64,000 bases of DNA. It comes from Episyrphus balteatus. Its lineage: Eukaryota; Arthropoda; Insecta; Diptera; Syrphidae. Of this stretch, positions 1-13,880 are shown in pieces. The notes under the pieces are model-generated. The model saw only the letters and a program-made list of their open reading frames with translations. It did no database searches and was not told the origin of the DNA. Each line of letters starts with the position of its first letter. Position 1 is the stretch's first letter. The stretch lies in contig NC_079136.1 in the NCBI RefSeq assembly GCF_945859705.1, positions 129,119,027 to 129,183,026 on the forward strand, given 5' to 3'. A program made the translations under genes and the position numbers.

Positions 1-3000
1 ATTTAATGTCCGCTAAGCTAGCTTCAAATTACTGATTTAAGGCTTTATCAGGGTTTTTGTATGAAAACGAAAAAAATTCCAAACCGGTACGCCGCCGTTC
101 AGATGTGAAGTCAAAATCTAGTTTCTAAGGCCTTCAAAACAGTGCTGCCAAGTTAAAACAAAAATCCCAACTTTGACAAATACTTAAAATCAAAGTACTT
201 CCGGACTGGTATATTTTAATCGTCAATCAATTTTTAATACACCGAACTCGTAACTATTTCAACTCAAAATTCAGTGCAATAACTTTAAAATGTATTACTA
301 TTTAGCTTGAACCAATTTTTCCTTTCCTTAAAAATAAAAATGTCCACTACGTTAAATTGTATTACCTCCGGATATTTTTAGTTCATTTAACTACATTCAT
401 TCATTTATTTGCAGTCGTAGTCGGTTTTCTCAATCGTTTTGTACGATCGCACTTTTGCAAAAAAAAATAAAGAAACACAAACAAAAATTAATGTCCAAAC
501 TAACGTGTGCATAAATCTTTTAAATGATCTCACACTCGCGTGTGCTACACAAAACAAACAAATAAAACTTTAAACTAAAAGAAAAAAAAAAAAGAAACAA
601 AACTAACAAATAAATAAACAAAATAAAAAAAAAAAAACATAAAAGATCATAAAAGATGGTCCAGATGGTCGCGTCAATGCGGCACACATATGTCGAATAA
701 AGTCGCCTTCGTCGGTGAATCAGTGTCGCACATTGGGACATTATAGTCTTAAAACTGGGGGAAAAAGCAACTAAGTTTTTATTCCTTTAACTTTTGACAT
801 AATTTTTTTTCCAATTTGGCATCACTTAAAACAAATTGTCAAAAACAGAAATATAAATTATATACAACTGTATGGAAGTACAAAAAAAGCCCCAACGATT
901 TTATACTTCGCTTCTTAGTTCACAGTTGCTTGTAACGAAAAGGTTCATTATAGTTACAAGTTGCTTAGATGCTAGCCATACCTTAAATTAGTGTCAAATG
1001 AGAGATAAGATAGTATTGACAGTTAGAATAATAGGATTGCCACTTTCCAACTGATAAATTCTCCATGGCAACCCTATTTTAACAAAAAGTATGGTTTCCT
1101 AGAGAGTTAAGAAAAAGCCATAAAATTATAGCTCAGGAATGTTGACACAAAGGCTTGTCTGGCGACTGAAAACCAATTTACTATAGAATCTTTTATAATT
1201 CTTGTCGTCAAGGATTTTTTTTTTTCAATTTTTCCTAAAATTTGACCCACAGTGTCACACAACAACGCACAGAGTTTAATGTGTTCTAATCTGGTAACTA
1301 GTGTCAAAGTCGAAGGTGCAGGAGGCTTCAGATTATAACCATGACATTTTATCGATACATACCTAACAAACAAAAAGAGAGACTTCGGGGTCAAAACGCT
1401 AGGCTATATATCCTTCATTCAAACACAAAGTTAACAAAGACTTTTGACGTTTTGTAAAACGGGTTGTATGCAGTATTTTTTAGGAAGATCGTATGCACGC
1501 GTGCGCGTGAATCATATTTAACGATAAGTTCACGTCAGTCGTGCATTTATAACTTTGTAACCATAATTCGACAAAGTCGGTCTAATGGTTGGATTTATAT
1601 TTTATTATTTTATTTTTTCTTCTTTAAAAAAAGCTTAATTTGGCAGCGCTAGTCATGATCAGTTGGTCAGTTAAATAATTTATTGACGTTTTGGCATCGC
1701 GAAGAGATAAGGATTATGGGGACATGGGTCTGTTTGTCTGCCTGTCTGAAGAGGCGAGATTTAAATAATATCTGAAATGCTTGGAGGTATCTTAAGTCAA
1801 ATAGTAAAATGCAAAATTACGAAAGGTAAATAGTTTTTTTTTTCTCGTATTTTGTTTTTATTTTTTAGAGACAACCAAGCAAGATATTAATGGGAGATAA
1901 ATGGTTTAGTGCATTTATTTTTTTTTTCTATAATTTTATTATATTTGAGTGATGAACAATTTTTTAGCTAGTTACGGTAGTAGTTTCGTGAGATCTTATC
2001 AGGCAGTAAAGCTTTTAAAAATATTTATTTTATTTTGCAATCATTTTTTTTTTTCATTGAGTAACTGGTTCTCCTGATGGGATAAACAAAAACGTGATCA
2101 TGAATCTTGAGAAAAAAATTCAAAAAATTGCCTGATGAAAATTTTTTATCGGTAGAAACATATGGTTGCTGTCAGATAATTTGGAAGAGTTAATGCATAA
2201 TACCTTATAGCTGCTTTTGACATTTTAATTGTTGCTTTTAGTTATTTTTTAAAAACAACAGCTGCAAAAAGCGAAAGGCTTTAAGCTAGAGGATTGAATT
2301 TTGAAAGGAAGTGCTTTAAATTTGTTTATTATGAGCACAATACCTATACGAGATAAAACTTTCACTGGGAGGTAACGAAGTTATTAGAAAGTTTAAAGTT
2401 AGTAAAAAATTGATACCTTAGTAAAATTCTAAAGTCGATTCCGCATTATTTTAATCAACAGAATTTTGAGAAGTAAACATTTTCCTATTCTTCTACCTGA
2501 TTCGCAGTGTAACGTAACGCTCCCAACGCGTTACGTACTAAAGAAGAGTATAAATTGCCACTCAAAAACTGTGAGTTAGTGTACAAAATCTTATTAATTT
2601 TATTCACGAATGGCTCCCCAAATATTATCTGAAAAACTATTTATTCATCATGATGAGACTGATGCTCTAGGACAACAATATTTTATTTGAAAAACAACTG
2701 CGTTACCAATATTATTCTATTTATAACTCACTTCAGTTTTTCTACCAATTTGTACTTTTTACTCATGAAATTTCCACTGAAATTCAATCATAGGAAAAAA
2801 CTTTCGTTCTGTATTTTTTTTTTTTATTTTTTGTGAAGTTTCTAAATCACCGAAGCTGATTTGATTAAAAAACATACCTCCCTAGTCCAAAAGTGAATTT
2901 CACTGTGTGTCAGAAATTTAACTATGCTGTATGCAACCAACTGAATTTTAAATAAACTTTATTGGAGCTGCATACCATTTCCCCTGATAGAATAACAAGT

Positions 3001-4954
3001 AGAAGACTTCATGTTTAGTAATGCGCCCACCCAAAATGCTTGAAATACACTTTTCTTGCAGTTAAGATTAAAATATTCAAAAAAAAAAAAAAAATAAAGA
3101 TATGTCGAGTGTCAAAAATCAAAAACTTTTTCAGACTTCACAAGTAGGGTCATAAATTTAATTTCTCTTCTCTAATCAATTCTAATTGTCTAAAAAAAAT
3201 ATTGAAGAAAAAAAAAAATAAAACCCTCACCCTAACGCCTATAATAAAGTATGTTCCTTAAATAATAATGTAATTCCATCACAAATATAAATAAACACAA
3301 CAAAGTAGGTAAACATAAACTATGTCAGAGTGTAAACACATGTTAAACTTCATTCCATAACACTCCAAGACTTGAATAACAACAACAAACCAAACCACTC
3401 ACTATTAAAACGAACAAATCTCAACTCTTCAAATATTTTCTGTATTTTTTCCAAAATGACATCGACATTCACCACACAAATATTCGATTTTTTTTTTTTT
3501 TTCTTATTTTAAAATAAAAACCAATTATTTTACCTTAAATGATCTATCAAAGGAATTTCCGAATATAAAAAGGTACCCAATACCCAGCCCTGAGGAACTT
3601 TGTATGCATAGCATACTTAATTTATTTATTAAAAGGGTGCATTTACCTTTTGGGTATAAGCTCAGACAAACCTACATAATCAAAACACCTGAGAAATAAA
3701 CACTCACTCATGGTTTATTGATTGTCCGTTTGTTTACTTCCCTCCTTCTAGGGCCCCCATCTTACATATACTGGGATCCCTTAAAAGTCCAAAAGACACA
3801 TCACCCAATGTTCTCCATTAAAATTATTTTTGATCAGAAGCAGGGACACATACAACAACAACAACAGAAACTGATTAAACTCGAAGCGAAGGTGTGAGGT
3901 GCAAGATACTTTATCTTTGTTGAACGACGACGTTGGACAAAAACAAAAAAAAAAACTATCGGAACCGATCGGTTCCACCTTTGAGACATCCCTGGGTTCA
4001 GTTCTGTTTCGTTGTCTCGACGAGGGGAGTTAAGGAATTCAATTCAAAATGCATATTTTTGATATGGGTTCTCTATTTTGGGATCGTGTCGATGGTCGGA
4101 CAAGTGTTTGATACTTCACCGGAATTCTAAAACAGACGGAGACAAACACAAAAAAAAAACGAGTTAATAGAAAAGGGTTTCCGCCGCCGCCGCGGCACCG
4201 GTGACAGCAGACGGTGCTGCGGTGGAGTTGTCCCACAACCGACCTCGACTTTGAATCCCAATGACAATCTAGATGTCGTTATGATTTTTTTTTCTAAATA
4301 ATCTGGGCTGGATTAGGTAAGCTTAGGCCTTTTTTTGAAGATCTGCAGCTCATATTCATAATCGATCAAAACCCAATATAAAAAGGAAATGACAAACTTC
4401 ATAAGCTTTCGAGAGAATATTCTTAAAAAAAAAGAACAAGAAATCAAACAGTTCCCAAAAATGACAGATGGCAATCCCAAAAATGACAGATGGCAAATAA
4501 CCGCTCTACACACATTTGCATTCAGCTTTGTTTTGTGGTTTAATCGAACAGACCTAGTAACTGATAAAAAAATAATACGGTGGCCTATTTACATTAATGG
4601 TTTTTACAATTGGTTCTTATTTAAAGCAAATCAAGGCTTTTCCAAATAAACTTGTTAAGGGTTATAAAGTGACATACATGAGAGTTTCCAGGAAGAGTTT
4701 TTTTTTTTAACAAAAGGTTATACACTTGTATGTATTCTGTTCTACTACAATTTTACTTTAAATTCATATCAATCAAATTAAATATGGTTGACTGCGAATA
4801 TCAAACAGTTCTTAGCAATGATACTCAACATAAACTCAAAGAGGAATGAAATGGAATGAAAGATTTAGCCAGAAAATTATCTTGAAATCGCAAAAAGCGT
4901 GTTTAAACTGAAATTTGTGGAATAAAAAACAAACTCACAGAATACGATAGAACG

Positions 4955-5093
4955 CGAACAGATCTAGTTTCTGTTTAAAGCCTAAAAGAAGATGGCGGCC
5001 CATTCACGTTTGCCCTTTATACCATTGTCAAATGTCAATGGGCAACCATTTTTTTTCTGACTTAGAACAGAAGTCAGAAACTAGATCTGTTCG
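4955..5093. repeat. 139-bp inverted-repeat element (MITE-like)
   Basis: The arms CGAACAGATCTAGTTTCTG (4955-4973) and its exact reverse complement (5075-5093) enclose about 100 bp. The interior has a smaller inverted repeat, CATTG...CAATG around TCAAATGT. No open frame and no clear target-site duplication are visible. It could be a short non-autonomous DNA transposon or a simple hairpin. Confidence 0.6.
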
Positions 5094-7719
5094 TTAAAAA
5101 AATATGCGTTGGTACTGTGCCGTTTGCCAACAAGCATTAACAAAATCCACCACTGGTTCATTTAGTAGTAGTTGTTGTTGTATCTCATATTAGTATCAAC
5201 CACTTGATCTAAGGATCGTATTCATGTTGTCGTTTTTTTATTTTATTTTCTTTTTTTATGAATGAAAAATTGACGCAATAAAATCATGATGATGACTTTT
5301 TTGTGAGTCATTGGGTTCAGTTTGAAGAATAATTTATTTGTTGACATTTTTTTTTAAATACTGTTTTTTTTTTTCTTATGATGCATTTCTATAGAAATTA
5401 AAACAATTTTCGTATCGTTAATGTCATACTTAAGTTTATTTTTTTCTCATTCTTCTTGTAATTAATTAGTAAAATAAAAACGACACAATCAACTTGAGAG
5501 TTTCAATAAAAAAAAGGGGAGAAGTCAAAAAGATATTAAGTTAATCTATATGTATATAAGAGGGAACTCAATTATGAGAAATAAAAAATGCTAAATAAAA
5601 AATATTATACTCACAATGGGGGGCTCCTTGCAATGAGCCATCAGATTTGATAAAATTTTTCAACCGGAAGGAGGACATTTATTTGATTATTTCTTAAATT
5701 TTATTTTAACATTCTTTTTGTACTAGAGTGGTTTTTTTATGTATTGAATTGAAAATTTGACAACATTAAGATTTAGCAAAAAAAAAAAAACGTCCAAATG
5801 TTGAATGAAGTTATAATAATAGAAATTCAACTTTATCTAAACTTTTTTCGTACTAGTGTGAACATGCCTTTTTATAAATTCGATGTAATCGTTGGTTTAG
5901 TTAATATTGGTAAATGTCATTTTGACACAACAAAACCCCGGAAAAAAAATATGTATAACTTTAATAGGGCTTTTAAGCAAGAAATGCTCAAACGTCAAAG
6001 ACATTGACATTTGTTTTTCTATTAGAAAGCATCTATGGGAACTGTTACGTTATTTTCTTGACAAAGAAAAAAAATTAATTTAACAAGAGTTTTTAAACAG
6101 TCAGCAACAATTTAGCTAATAAATTCATAGGAAAATTAATTAAAAACCCGTGTTTTATTAATTTTAAAATTTGTATCTGTCATGTTCTTCAAAGTGTGGG
6201 TTGTCAGATTTGACTTTGACAGATTCGCTTACATCCCTATAACCCAATCTGCCAAAAAAAACTCTTACGTTAAACTTTAGTTCTTAGCATTTGCTCAAAG
6301 AAAATCTTAAGTATCGCAACAATGTCGATTACTATTTCTTGCATCAGACATCCTTCTTTAAACATAAATCTTCCATGACAAACCCAGTATTATTGGCTAC
6401 CCATAAATTAGGTTATCTCATTTTATGCAATGTTCGAAATGACACCAATTAATTGAAACCGTTCTTCCTTGCCTCCCATTTTGACTACTGTCTGTCTGTA
6501 ATTTAGAACTTGTTGGTCAATATTTAACAAGTCATTAACATATATAATCCTCGATAGACCATCAATAATGAAAGCCTCCAATATTCAGTTAAAGCCATTA
6601 TGTAGGCTAACACCTGCAATACGCATATTTTCTTTATTTTTTTTTTTTTCATTTAATCACACAGAGACATCCCGCATGCCATCATCAGAGACTTAAAGAA
6701 ATGTACCTGCAATTCAATTGATTTACATGCAATTTCACGAGAATCTCCTTCTATCTCGTACATATTCGTAATTCCACACTCTACTAATCACACACGTCGG
6801 CGGTATTCGAATACACAACTCTCTCTCACTCCATATAAATACACACACCAGTCAATTGGATGATTTCACGATCTCTGGAAAGAAGATCGACGATCACGAA
6901 ATGATCCTTGTGCGTATTTGAGTACAACTCAACCGCCCTCTGCTGCCACACCGCTCTGCCACTATAACTAACTACCTAGCGTGTGTTCATATGCAAATTA
7001 CCATCATCATCATCTCTCTCTAACTCCATCCATCTATAAAGAGGGATGTTGTGTATAGAAGGAGGATAGTTTGTTTCAGGAAGCCATACATTTTTTGATT
7101 CCGGATTCGAATCAAGCAAGTGGATTCCAACTAACTCTCCACCATTGACTCTCCACGGTACTGCATCATTTTTATTGAAATAAATTCATGTAATTCTGCG
7201 GCACCAATCATTTCACGCGCACAACATCCAACGTTGCTAACATGCAATCATGGATGGCAGTGGGGGCCACCATCGCCACCAACTACCACACACGGAACAC
7301 CTCTATTAAGGTGATGGCTTTAGCTTCCCAACAGTAACTAACAACAGCCAAACTACTTCAGCTCCTTTTTGCTTTTTGGTATAGTTAAGTCTGATGTCTA
7401 CAGACAAGAGAGATCGGTGTGGATTTTGTTTCTCCTTGAGGAGTAATTCGTATATTATGCGAACTTCACTAAGTGGATCTGACATTGGTATTTATGCTGA
7501 CAAACAGGACGACAAATCGTTGCTTTGAGTCTTTTGCTTCTTCGTCTGCTATTTCATGGCTATATAGATGGTTACCTTTAGAATGGTCTAGTTAGTGGAC
7601 GGGCCTAAGGGGGCAGATGAGGCTAATGAAAAATGGTTAATTGATTCGGTTGGATGTTAAGGGTAGCGCAAAATAAAATTAATGGAACCAGTCAGTTACA
7701 CAGTAAAATGAATGGTAGA

Positions 7720-8650
7720 CAAATTTTTTGAACACGTTCCACATATTACTTTTCAGTTATTTATGAATGCCAATTGATGAAAAGCCTTGAAAAAAATTTT
7801 TCATAATATTTTTAGTGAGAAAATTATTCGGATAAAGCCTAATACTCGCCTTTGCAAATAAAATATTCATCCGTGAAATTTTCTCACTTACGTTCCACAT
7901 CATCTATTTTGACTTAAAATGGTTTTCCTTAAATATTAACCATGGCCTTGTCTTCCAAAATACCCTGATTTAGTAAATTTTCAAGTACTTTTTTCCTTTG
8001 CCAACAAGATATAGTCATTAAAATCGAAAATAAACAAAAACAATTATCCGATAGACACAAAATGTTCACATCAATACAATCCACACGCAAGCAATAAATT
8101 AGCTTTAACTTTTCGGCAACTCTTTGAATGGGATGTTTTGGTATTTCATTTTCTTTCGACAAAGAAACCAAAGAGACATTAATATCATTTAGAAAAAACC
8201 AACTAAATTGTAAACATACAAAATGATCAAGTGTGAAGTATGTACATTTACAAATTTGTTCCACACTCCTCAACAATGATTTATGACAATGGTATCAACT
8301 TTTTTTTTTTAAAAAACCCCTATGGCTCTAACAAATTACAAATATCTCCCCCTTGTTGTTAATAACAAGGAGGCATACATGAACAAAGTAAAACATACAA
8401 AATGATCAAATGTAAACAAGATGATCAAATACAATCCACACTCTAGAATTGATTTATTAATTAATGTTAGTTATCTGGAAACCCTTGAATATGATTCCTT
8501 GAGGTTCCTTCTTCATCCTTTACATTAGAAAAGAATCATCAATTTGATGTAAGAAAATTATAAATAAGAATCAAACAAACAAAATGATCAAATGTAAACA
8601 AAATGCACAACATACGTTCCACAAGCCATGATTTATTGATGGGTGTCAGT
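7720..8650. repeat. degenerate array with TTCCACA and AAAATGATCAAATGTAAAC modules
   Basis: Near 8196, 8386 and 8572, modules share (A)CAAAATGATCAA, then GTAAAC or a similar sequence, a CCACA box (TTCCACA in two of them) and GATTTAT. They are spaced about 190 bp apart. ACGTTCCACA also occurs near 7733 and 7892. The reverse complement, TGTGGAACGT, recurs in the 18.8-19.6 kb array, so both may be one repeat family in opposite orientation. Confidence 0.5.
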
Positions 8651-10030
8651 TTTCGGAAACCACAAAAGTATCTATAACTCTGGGTGTTTTTTTTTTTTTT
8701 GGTTGCTTCTTCGTCAATGATTATTGATTGCTTTTCAAGTGGTGGACTGTCTGTTACTGCGGGTTTTCTGTTTTTTTTGTTGTCGGCAATGTCTGGGTTG
8801 ATTTTTTTTTCATATGAATTTCTTGTTTCTATTCCATTTTTGGGCCTGTGAGAATTTATGAATCAGGCGCCGTTGACGCGATGACTGGTCTCTTCTTCGC
8901 ACACATAAAACAAGACAAGATACAGAAATGTGATCCACTCCTAATTGGATTTTACGTCCTCGCAGAGGTCTCTTTTTTTTGTCAGTTCTTTTTCGTATAA
9001 ATATTTATAGCCATATAAAGCTGTCGACAGAATTCGCCAGAGTTTATAATTGATTACCAGTCTGGGCAATATTAAAGACACCTGTCTAACGAGAAGGTCG
9101 ACGACGGACGCAACCTATGCGACGTGGGTCTTTCCATCAAAATGATAAAAATCTCATTTAATTCAGAGGCAACTTTTGAGAAAAGAATCCGAGACAATCA
9201 AACAAAGGGTTAACCCGTTTTTATCATAAAAGCCCAATTAATAACAGTTTTGCTCAAGTTTATTGCCTTTGACATAGCTATACGCTTTAGATAGCCTTTT
9301 TTTATCGGCAACAATTTATGAAACTGATCAATTTCCGATCTACATTTACATTTGAAACTTTTTTCTTACAAAAGGTTCTATAAATTGTAAACAAAACATT
9401 TGTTTCCAATCAATTCCTATTCCGGATTCCCTATGGATAAAGCAAAATTTATCGACTTGTGAAGCCTTTTTTATGTTTTTTTTTTGTTTTTGGTTATTTA
9501 TTTTTAGACCAAGTGAATGAAAATAACAAAAATAATAAACAAAATTCAACACAAAACAAACGATAAACAAATAAGGGAAACCTCTTTAACAAAAAATAAC
9601 TAATTGGAAGGGATAAACTAAATTCCTTTCGAGTGTTTTTATTTCAAATTATGTGGGAAATGATAAATATTCTTGAAGACTTGCGATAGTTTTTTTAATT
9701 TTTTTGGAGGGGGAGAATATGTTATTTATGAGTTCATACATTAAAGAAGAGCGGGACTTTTGTAGAGATTAGTCTCAAGAATAGAGAAGAAGGTATTTGA
9801 TCCGAAACAAAATTAAATACTTGAGATTATAGTAGCGGTGGGCAAATGGAGCCATTATGGTAATCGATGAGTTGTGGCTTTGAATCTTGTGTATATGATC
9901 TAGCGTGAAGAACTCAAAATACTAGTGGGTGATACCAATTAATGTTTTAAGCTTTTATAAAAAGATTATTATAAAGTTTTGTGGGAAAAAAATAAAAGCG
10001 ATTTATTTTAGAAAAAAAAAGTGAAGTATG

Positions 10031-10057
10031 ATATCGATAAATTTAAATTATCGATAT
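10031..10057. promoter_or_regulatory. palindrome with two TATCGATA (DRE-type) sites
   Basis: ATATCGATAA (10031-10040) and its exact reverse complement TTATCGATAT (10048-10057) flank a 7-bp AT spacer. Each arm contains TATCGATA, the known Drosophila DREF element, and CGATA, the BEAF-32 core. The match is certain. Regulatory use is a guess, since such 8-mers also occur by chance in AT-rich DNA. Confidence 0.3.
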
Positions 10058-10309
10058 TAATTACTTATTTAAATATTCATTTATGTTCTTTTATTTTTCT
10101 TTGTTTTGTTTAAATTTATCAATTTTTATCAAACACTTCTCCCTATCAGCATTATATCCATTTTTTGTCTATAAATTCGCCAGTTTTGTCTGCTAACATG
10201 AAGTACCAACTTGTTCTTTTAATTTCTGGATTCGCCAGTTTCGCTTGTTGATTTGATGAATTAGCAGGCTTAGCATGTTATTGAAATATCGAATTATTCT
10301 TTTGGTTTA

Positions 10310-10700
10310 ACATTTGATATCCGTTTATTATTTTTAATTCCTGGTTTTTTCATCCAGAGGTCGCTACACTCAATTTAACATGACGTCCACCTATAACCCT
10401 TGAAATGGCAAGAACTTCCAAATATACCTCGCTTATCAAATTACGATAAGTAGGTAATAGTGGTTTGCCTGTGGATTTCTGTTCATTTTTATAGTTTATG
10501 ATTTTTCCCTCTAGAGGTCGCTATAATCAATTTAATATGACGTCCACCTATAACCAGCGAAAGAGCTACACTCATCAAACCATACCTAGAATACCAAATT
10601 ACGATAGATAAATTAATAATTGTTAGCCTGTTGAAACACATTTATTTTTTGAGTTTCTGATGTTTGCCTCTAGAGGCCACTGCAATCAATTCACCATTGA
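10310..10700. repeat. three-copy tandem repeat, about 157-bp period
   Basis: GAGGTCGCTACACTCAATTT near 10358, GAGGTCGCTATAATCAATTT near 10515 and GAGGCCACTGCAATCAATTC near 10673 are spaced 157 and 158 bp. The first two are also followed by ATGACGTCCACCTATAACC. T-rich leaders and AAATTACGATA boxes recur at matching places. The third copy is the most divergent and ends after CATTGACC. Confidence 0.7.
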
Positions 10701-13084
10701 CCAATGAAGGAATAAGACTATTCCTACGATACCATGGGCAGTGAGCAGCTATATTGAAAAGCAATCGAAACTGTTCTCTGCTCAGTTGAAGAGCAGGGTG
10801 ATTGAAAGCAGCTATCGCAATAGCAGCCATAGCACTACACTGCAATCGCATTGATACTTCTTACTTAATTACTCAAGGTGGCGCTCACAGTTTATCTTGA
10901 TACTTCATGGAGCCTTGAAAATTATACAATGAATTCTTGCCTTTAAAAAAAAATTCATTTTTAGCTTATCCAGGAAATTTAAAGTTTTACAAAACTACAT
11001 TGCTTTTACTAAATTTACATGACATTTTTAAGGTGTTTGACAGCTCTGATGCCTTTTTTTAACTGTTGTAGCAGAGTATAACATAGTTTTTGGAATTTGA
11101 AACAATTTTCATTTTCTCGATTTTATACCTGGGACACATGGACCAGTTGTCAAGCCCAAAAAAAAAAAAAATCATCAGATATCGATGCATAATTTACGAC
11201 CTTCACGATTATTCTCAAATTCAATAAAATATGAGATCATTTTAGGTCACTTCCAACCAATTTACTTATTCATTCTAAAGAGTCTCTATAAACCGTGAGA
11301 ACTCATACAAAAAGTTTATTCAAATTAAACTTTTGATTTCTTAAAAATTCAAGAACTCCATAAAACTTTCTTACAAAATTCATTTTAAATCGACAAAAAA
11401 AAAAAAACAAACATCAATTCAAATTCCCAAGTAAAATATTTTGTGTAAAAATTCCAATTAAGTTATTCCGAAATGTCTCTATCGTCACTTTAACAAACAA
11501 ACTGTTTACCAGTTAATGAACGTGTGAAGTATCAAGTGACATATCACATCACAAATTGACACATCATTCACATTGCCGATCATCGTGATGATGATGATGA
11601 TCATCATTAAATTGCGGGGTCATTATCATTATCACAGCTATTTGTATTCCATTTGTTTTTATTTTTTTTTTTTTTTTTTTTTTTTGTTGATTTCCTGGAA
11701 TTGGTTTTCTTTGATAATTTTGTAATTGAAAGTCCATCCATGCCGGGTAATAATTTACATTTGAAGAGGCTCACTTCTTGTATATTATACGGTTAGTCAT
11801 TTCTTCATTTGAATTGTTATGGAGATGGGGGATTGTTGCGGGCATAAAGACTTTACCTTTTTTGAGAGAAAAAAAAACCATATGCGCGCGATTTGTGAAA
11901 AATTCACCGAGGATCTCTTCTTCTTTTTAATTTCTTGTTTTTATTTTATTTTGTTGTCTTGTCTACACTATCAAGAGTCTTGACGTGATGTGTGGAATGC
12001 CATGCCATTGACACGCCTCATGGAGCACACGTTTGGTAACGCGCGAGCGTTACGGTCTTGCGGTGCGGTGCGGTTAGTTGGTTATAGAGGTTTGTTTGCT
12101 TACATTTTACCAGACCATGTGTTCAACTCCAAAGCCGTGTGTGTTTGCTATTTTCTTTTCGTTGTGTTTTTGTTTTCTTTCAAAGTGAAAACAACAACAA
12201 CACAATAGTGTTGTGCTTTTTTTCGCTAGAATTTCACGGCTAAATTTAGATGAGGTTCTAAGTCTTCCCCCATTTTGCTGACGACCGACAACGATGATGA
12301 TGATGTTTATGATGGGTCGGCCGGTGTTGTGTGGTAGAGGCACGTCTTGTGTGTTGATTTGATTCACTCAATCAAAACAATACGAGCCAAAAAGTTTGAT
12401 AGAGAGTTAGATTGGATGGACTGTGCTGATTTTGACCTCGATCCAGGATCGGATGTCTGATGTTTGATGGATGTGATGGATAAACGTTTTTCCATTCAAC
12501 AAACATCACGAAGAGCTCATTAAAGTCTGGCAGGATTTCGAGATGATTAGTATGATGCATCGCCCTAAATCAACTCAACACAAAACTATAATTTGATTTG
12601 AATCCGTTCAGTGGAATTGTGAGTAATTAGTTGGTAATATGCGTTAGGAACTTCACCTCTATAATGAATCTTTTGTAAAAAGGGGAATCTCTATTAGTCT
12701 TCGAGATTTTTTTTTATATTTTTGTTTTCTTTAAAAATTTATCTTCAACCAGGTCGTCTTCGCGAGAAGCCGAAAACCTAACCTAACCATAACCAGTTGA
12801 AAATGTAAATTTGCTCTCTTAAGAATGCCTCTTCAGAGGCCATCACATTCATATGAGTACACATTACCGGGAAGGTGTCGAAAAAAATGTGTACACACAG
12901 AAAGGGGCTTCTTCACACGCTGTTTACTTTCCTTCTTTTAATATTCTTAGCTTCAGGAGGAAAGACTCTCTTACATTGTTAGATCGGTACTAGTGAAGTT
13001 ATGGTGTTGGACTGACTTTTTGTGATCTTCGAATGGAGTTATGATTACCACTTCAGTATATTGCAAGTCAAATTTAAGGAGAAA

Positions 13085-13880
13085 ATAAACTCAACAGCTC
13101 ATCTAGTACAAAAAAAAACAGTACTAGAATCTTATTTTGTGGAGATTTTCAGAAGCTAAAAATTTTGTAAAAAATTGTTTTCCAAAGAAATAGATACTGT
13201 ACAGCTCTTCTAATACAAACAAAAAAGTACTAAAATCTTTTTTGTGGAGACTTTCAAAAGCCTAACATAAAAAAAAATCGTTTTCCATACGAATAGATAC
13301 TTTACAATTTCTCTATTACAAAAAACAGTGCCAGAATGTTATGTTGTGGAGATTTTGCTTTACAACTCCTCTACTACAAAAAAGTACTAAAATCTTATGT
13401 TGTAGAAACCCTTCAAAAGCTGAACATTATGTAAAAAATTGTTCTCCAAAGAAATAGATATTTTACAGCTCTTAAACAAAGTACTTCAATCTTATGTGTC
13501 GACCTAAACATTTTGAAAAAAAAAAACATAATTTTCCAAACAAATAGAAACTTTACAACTCTTCTAGTACAAAAAATTACTAGAATCTTATTTGTGGAGA
13601 TCTTCAGAACCTGAATACTTTTGAAAAAAAATTACAAAAAAGTACTAGAATCTTATTTTTTGATGAACATTTTGTATTACACTGATTTCCAAGCAAATGA
13701 ATTCTTTGCAGCTCCCCTAGTACAAAAAAAAAAAGTAATATTTTGTGGAATCCTTCAGAAGCTGAGTATTTTGTATAAAATTGTTTTCCAAAAAAAAAAA
13801 TAGATAGGTACCTAATACAAAAAAAAGTACTAGAATTTTATTTAGTGCTGATCATTTTGTAAAAAATGGCTCTAGTACAA
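13085..13880. repeat. degenerate tandem array with AGTACTAGAATCTTAT modules
   Basis: Roughly nine irregular units of about 70-110 bp share CTAGTACAAAAAA, AGTACTAGAATCTTA, TTGTGGAGATTTTCAGAAGC and ATTGTTTTCCAAA..AATAGATA. Units differ by small indels and truncations, as in an old satellite-like expansion. Confidence 0.7.

Noticed and set aside
6833..6860. TATAAATA with nearby CAGTCAATT as a promoter
   Set aside because: The spacing to the initiator-like word is too short, and such TATA words are frequent in this AT-rich sequence.
11990..12208. Candidate laminin first exon (Met, then a later hydrophobic stretch)
   Set aside because: The hydrophobic part is late and T-run driven, and I found no convincing phase-1 donor.
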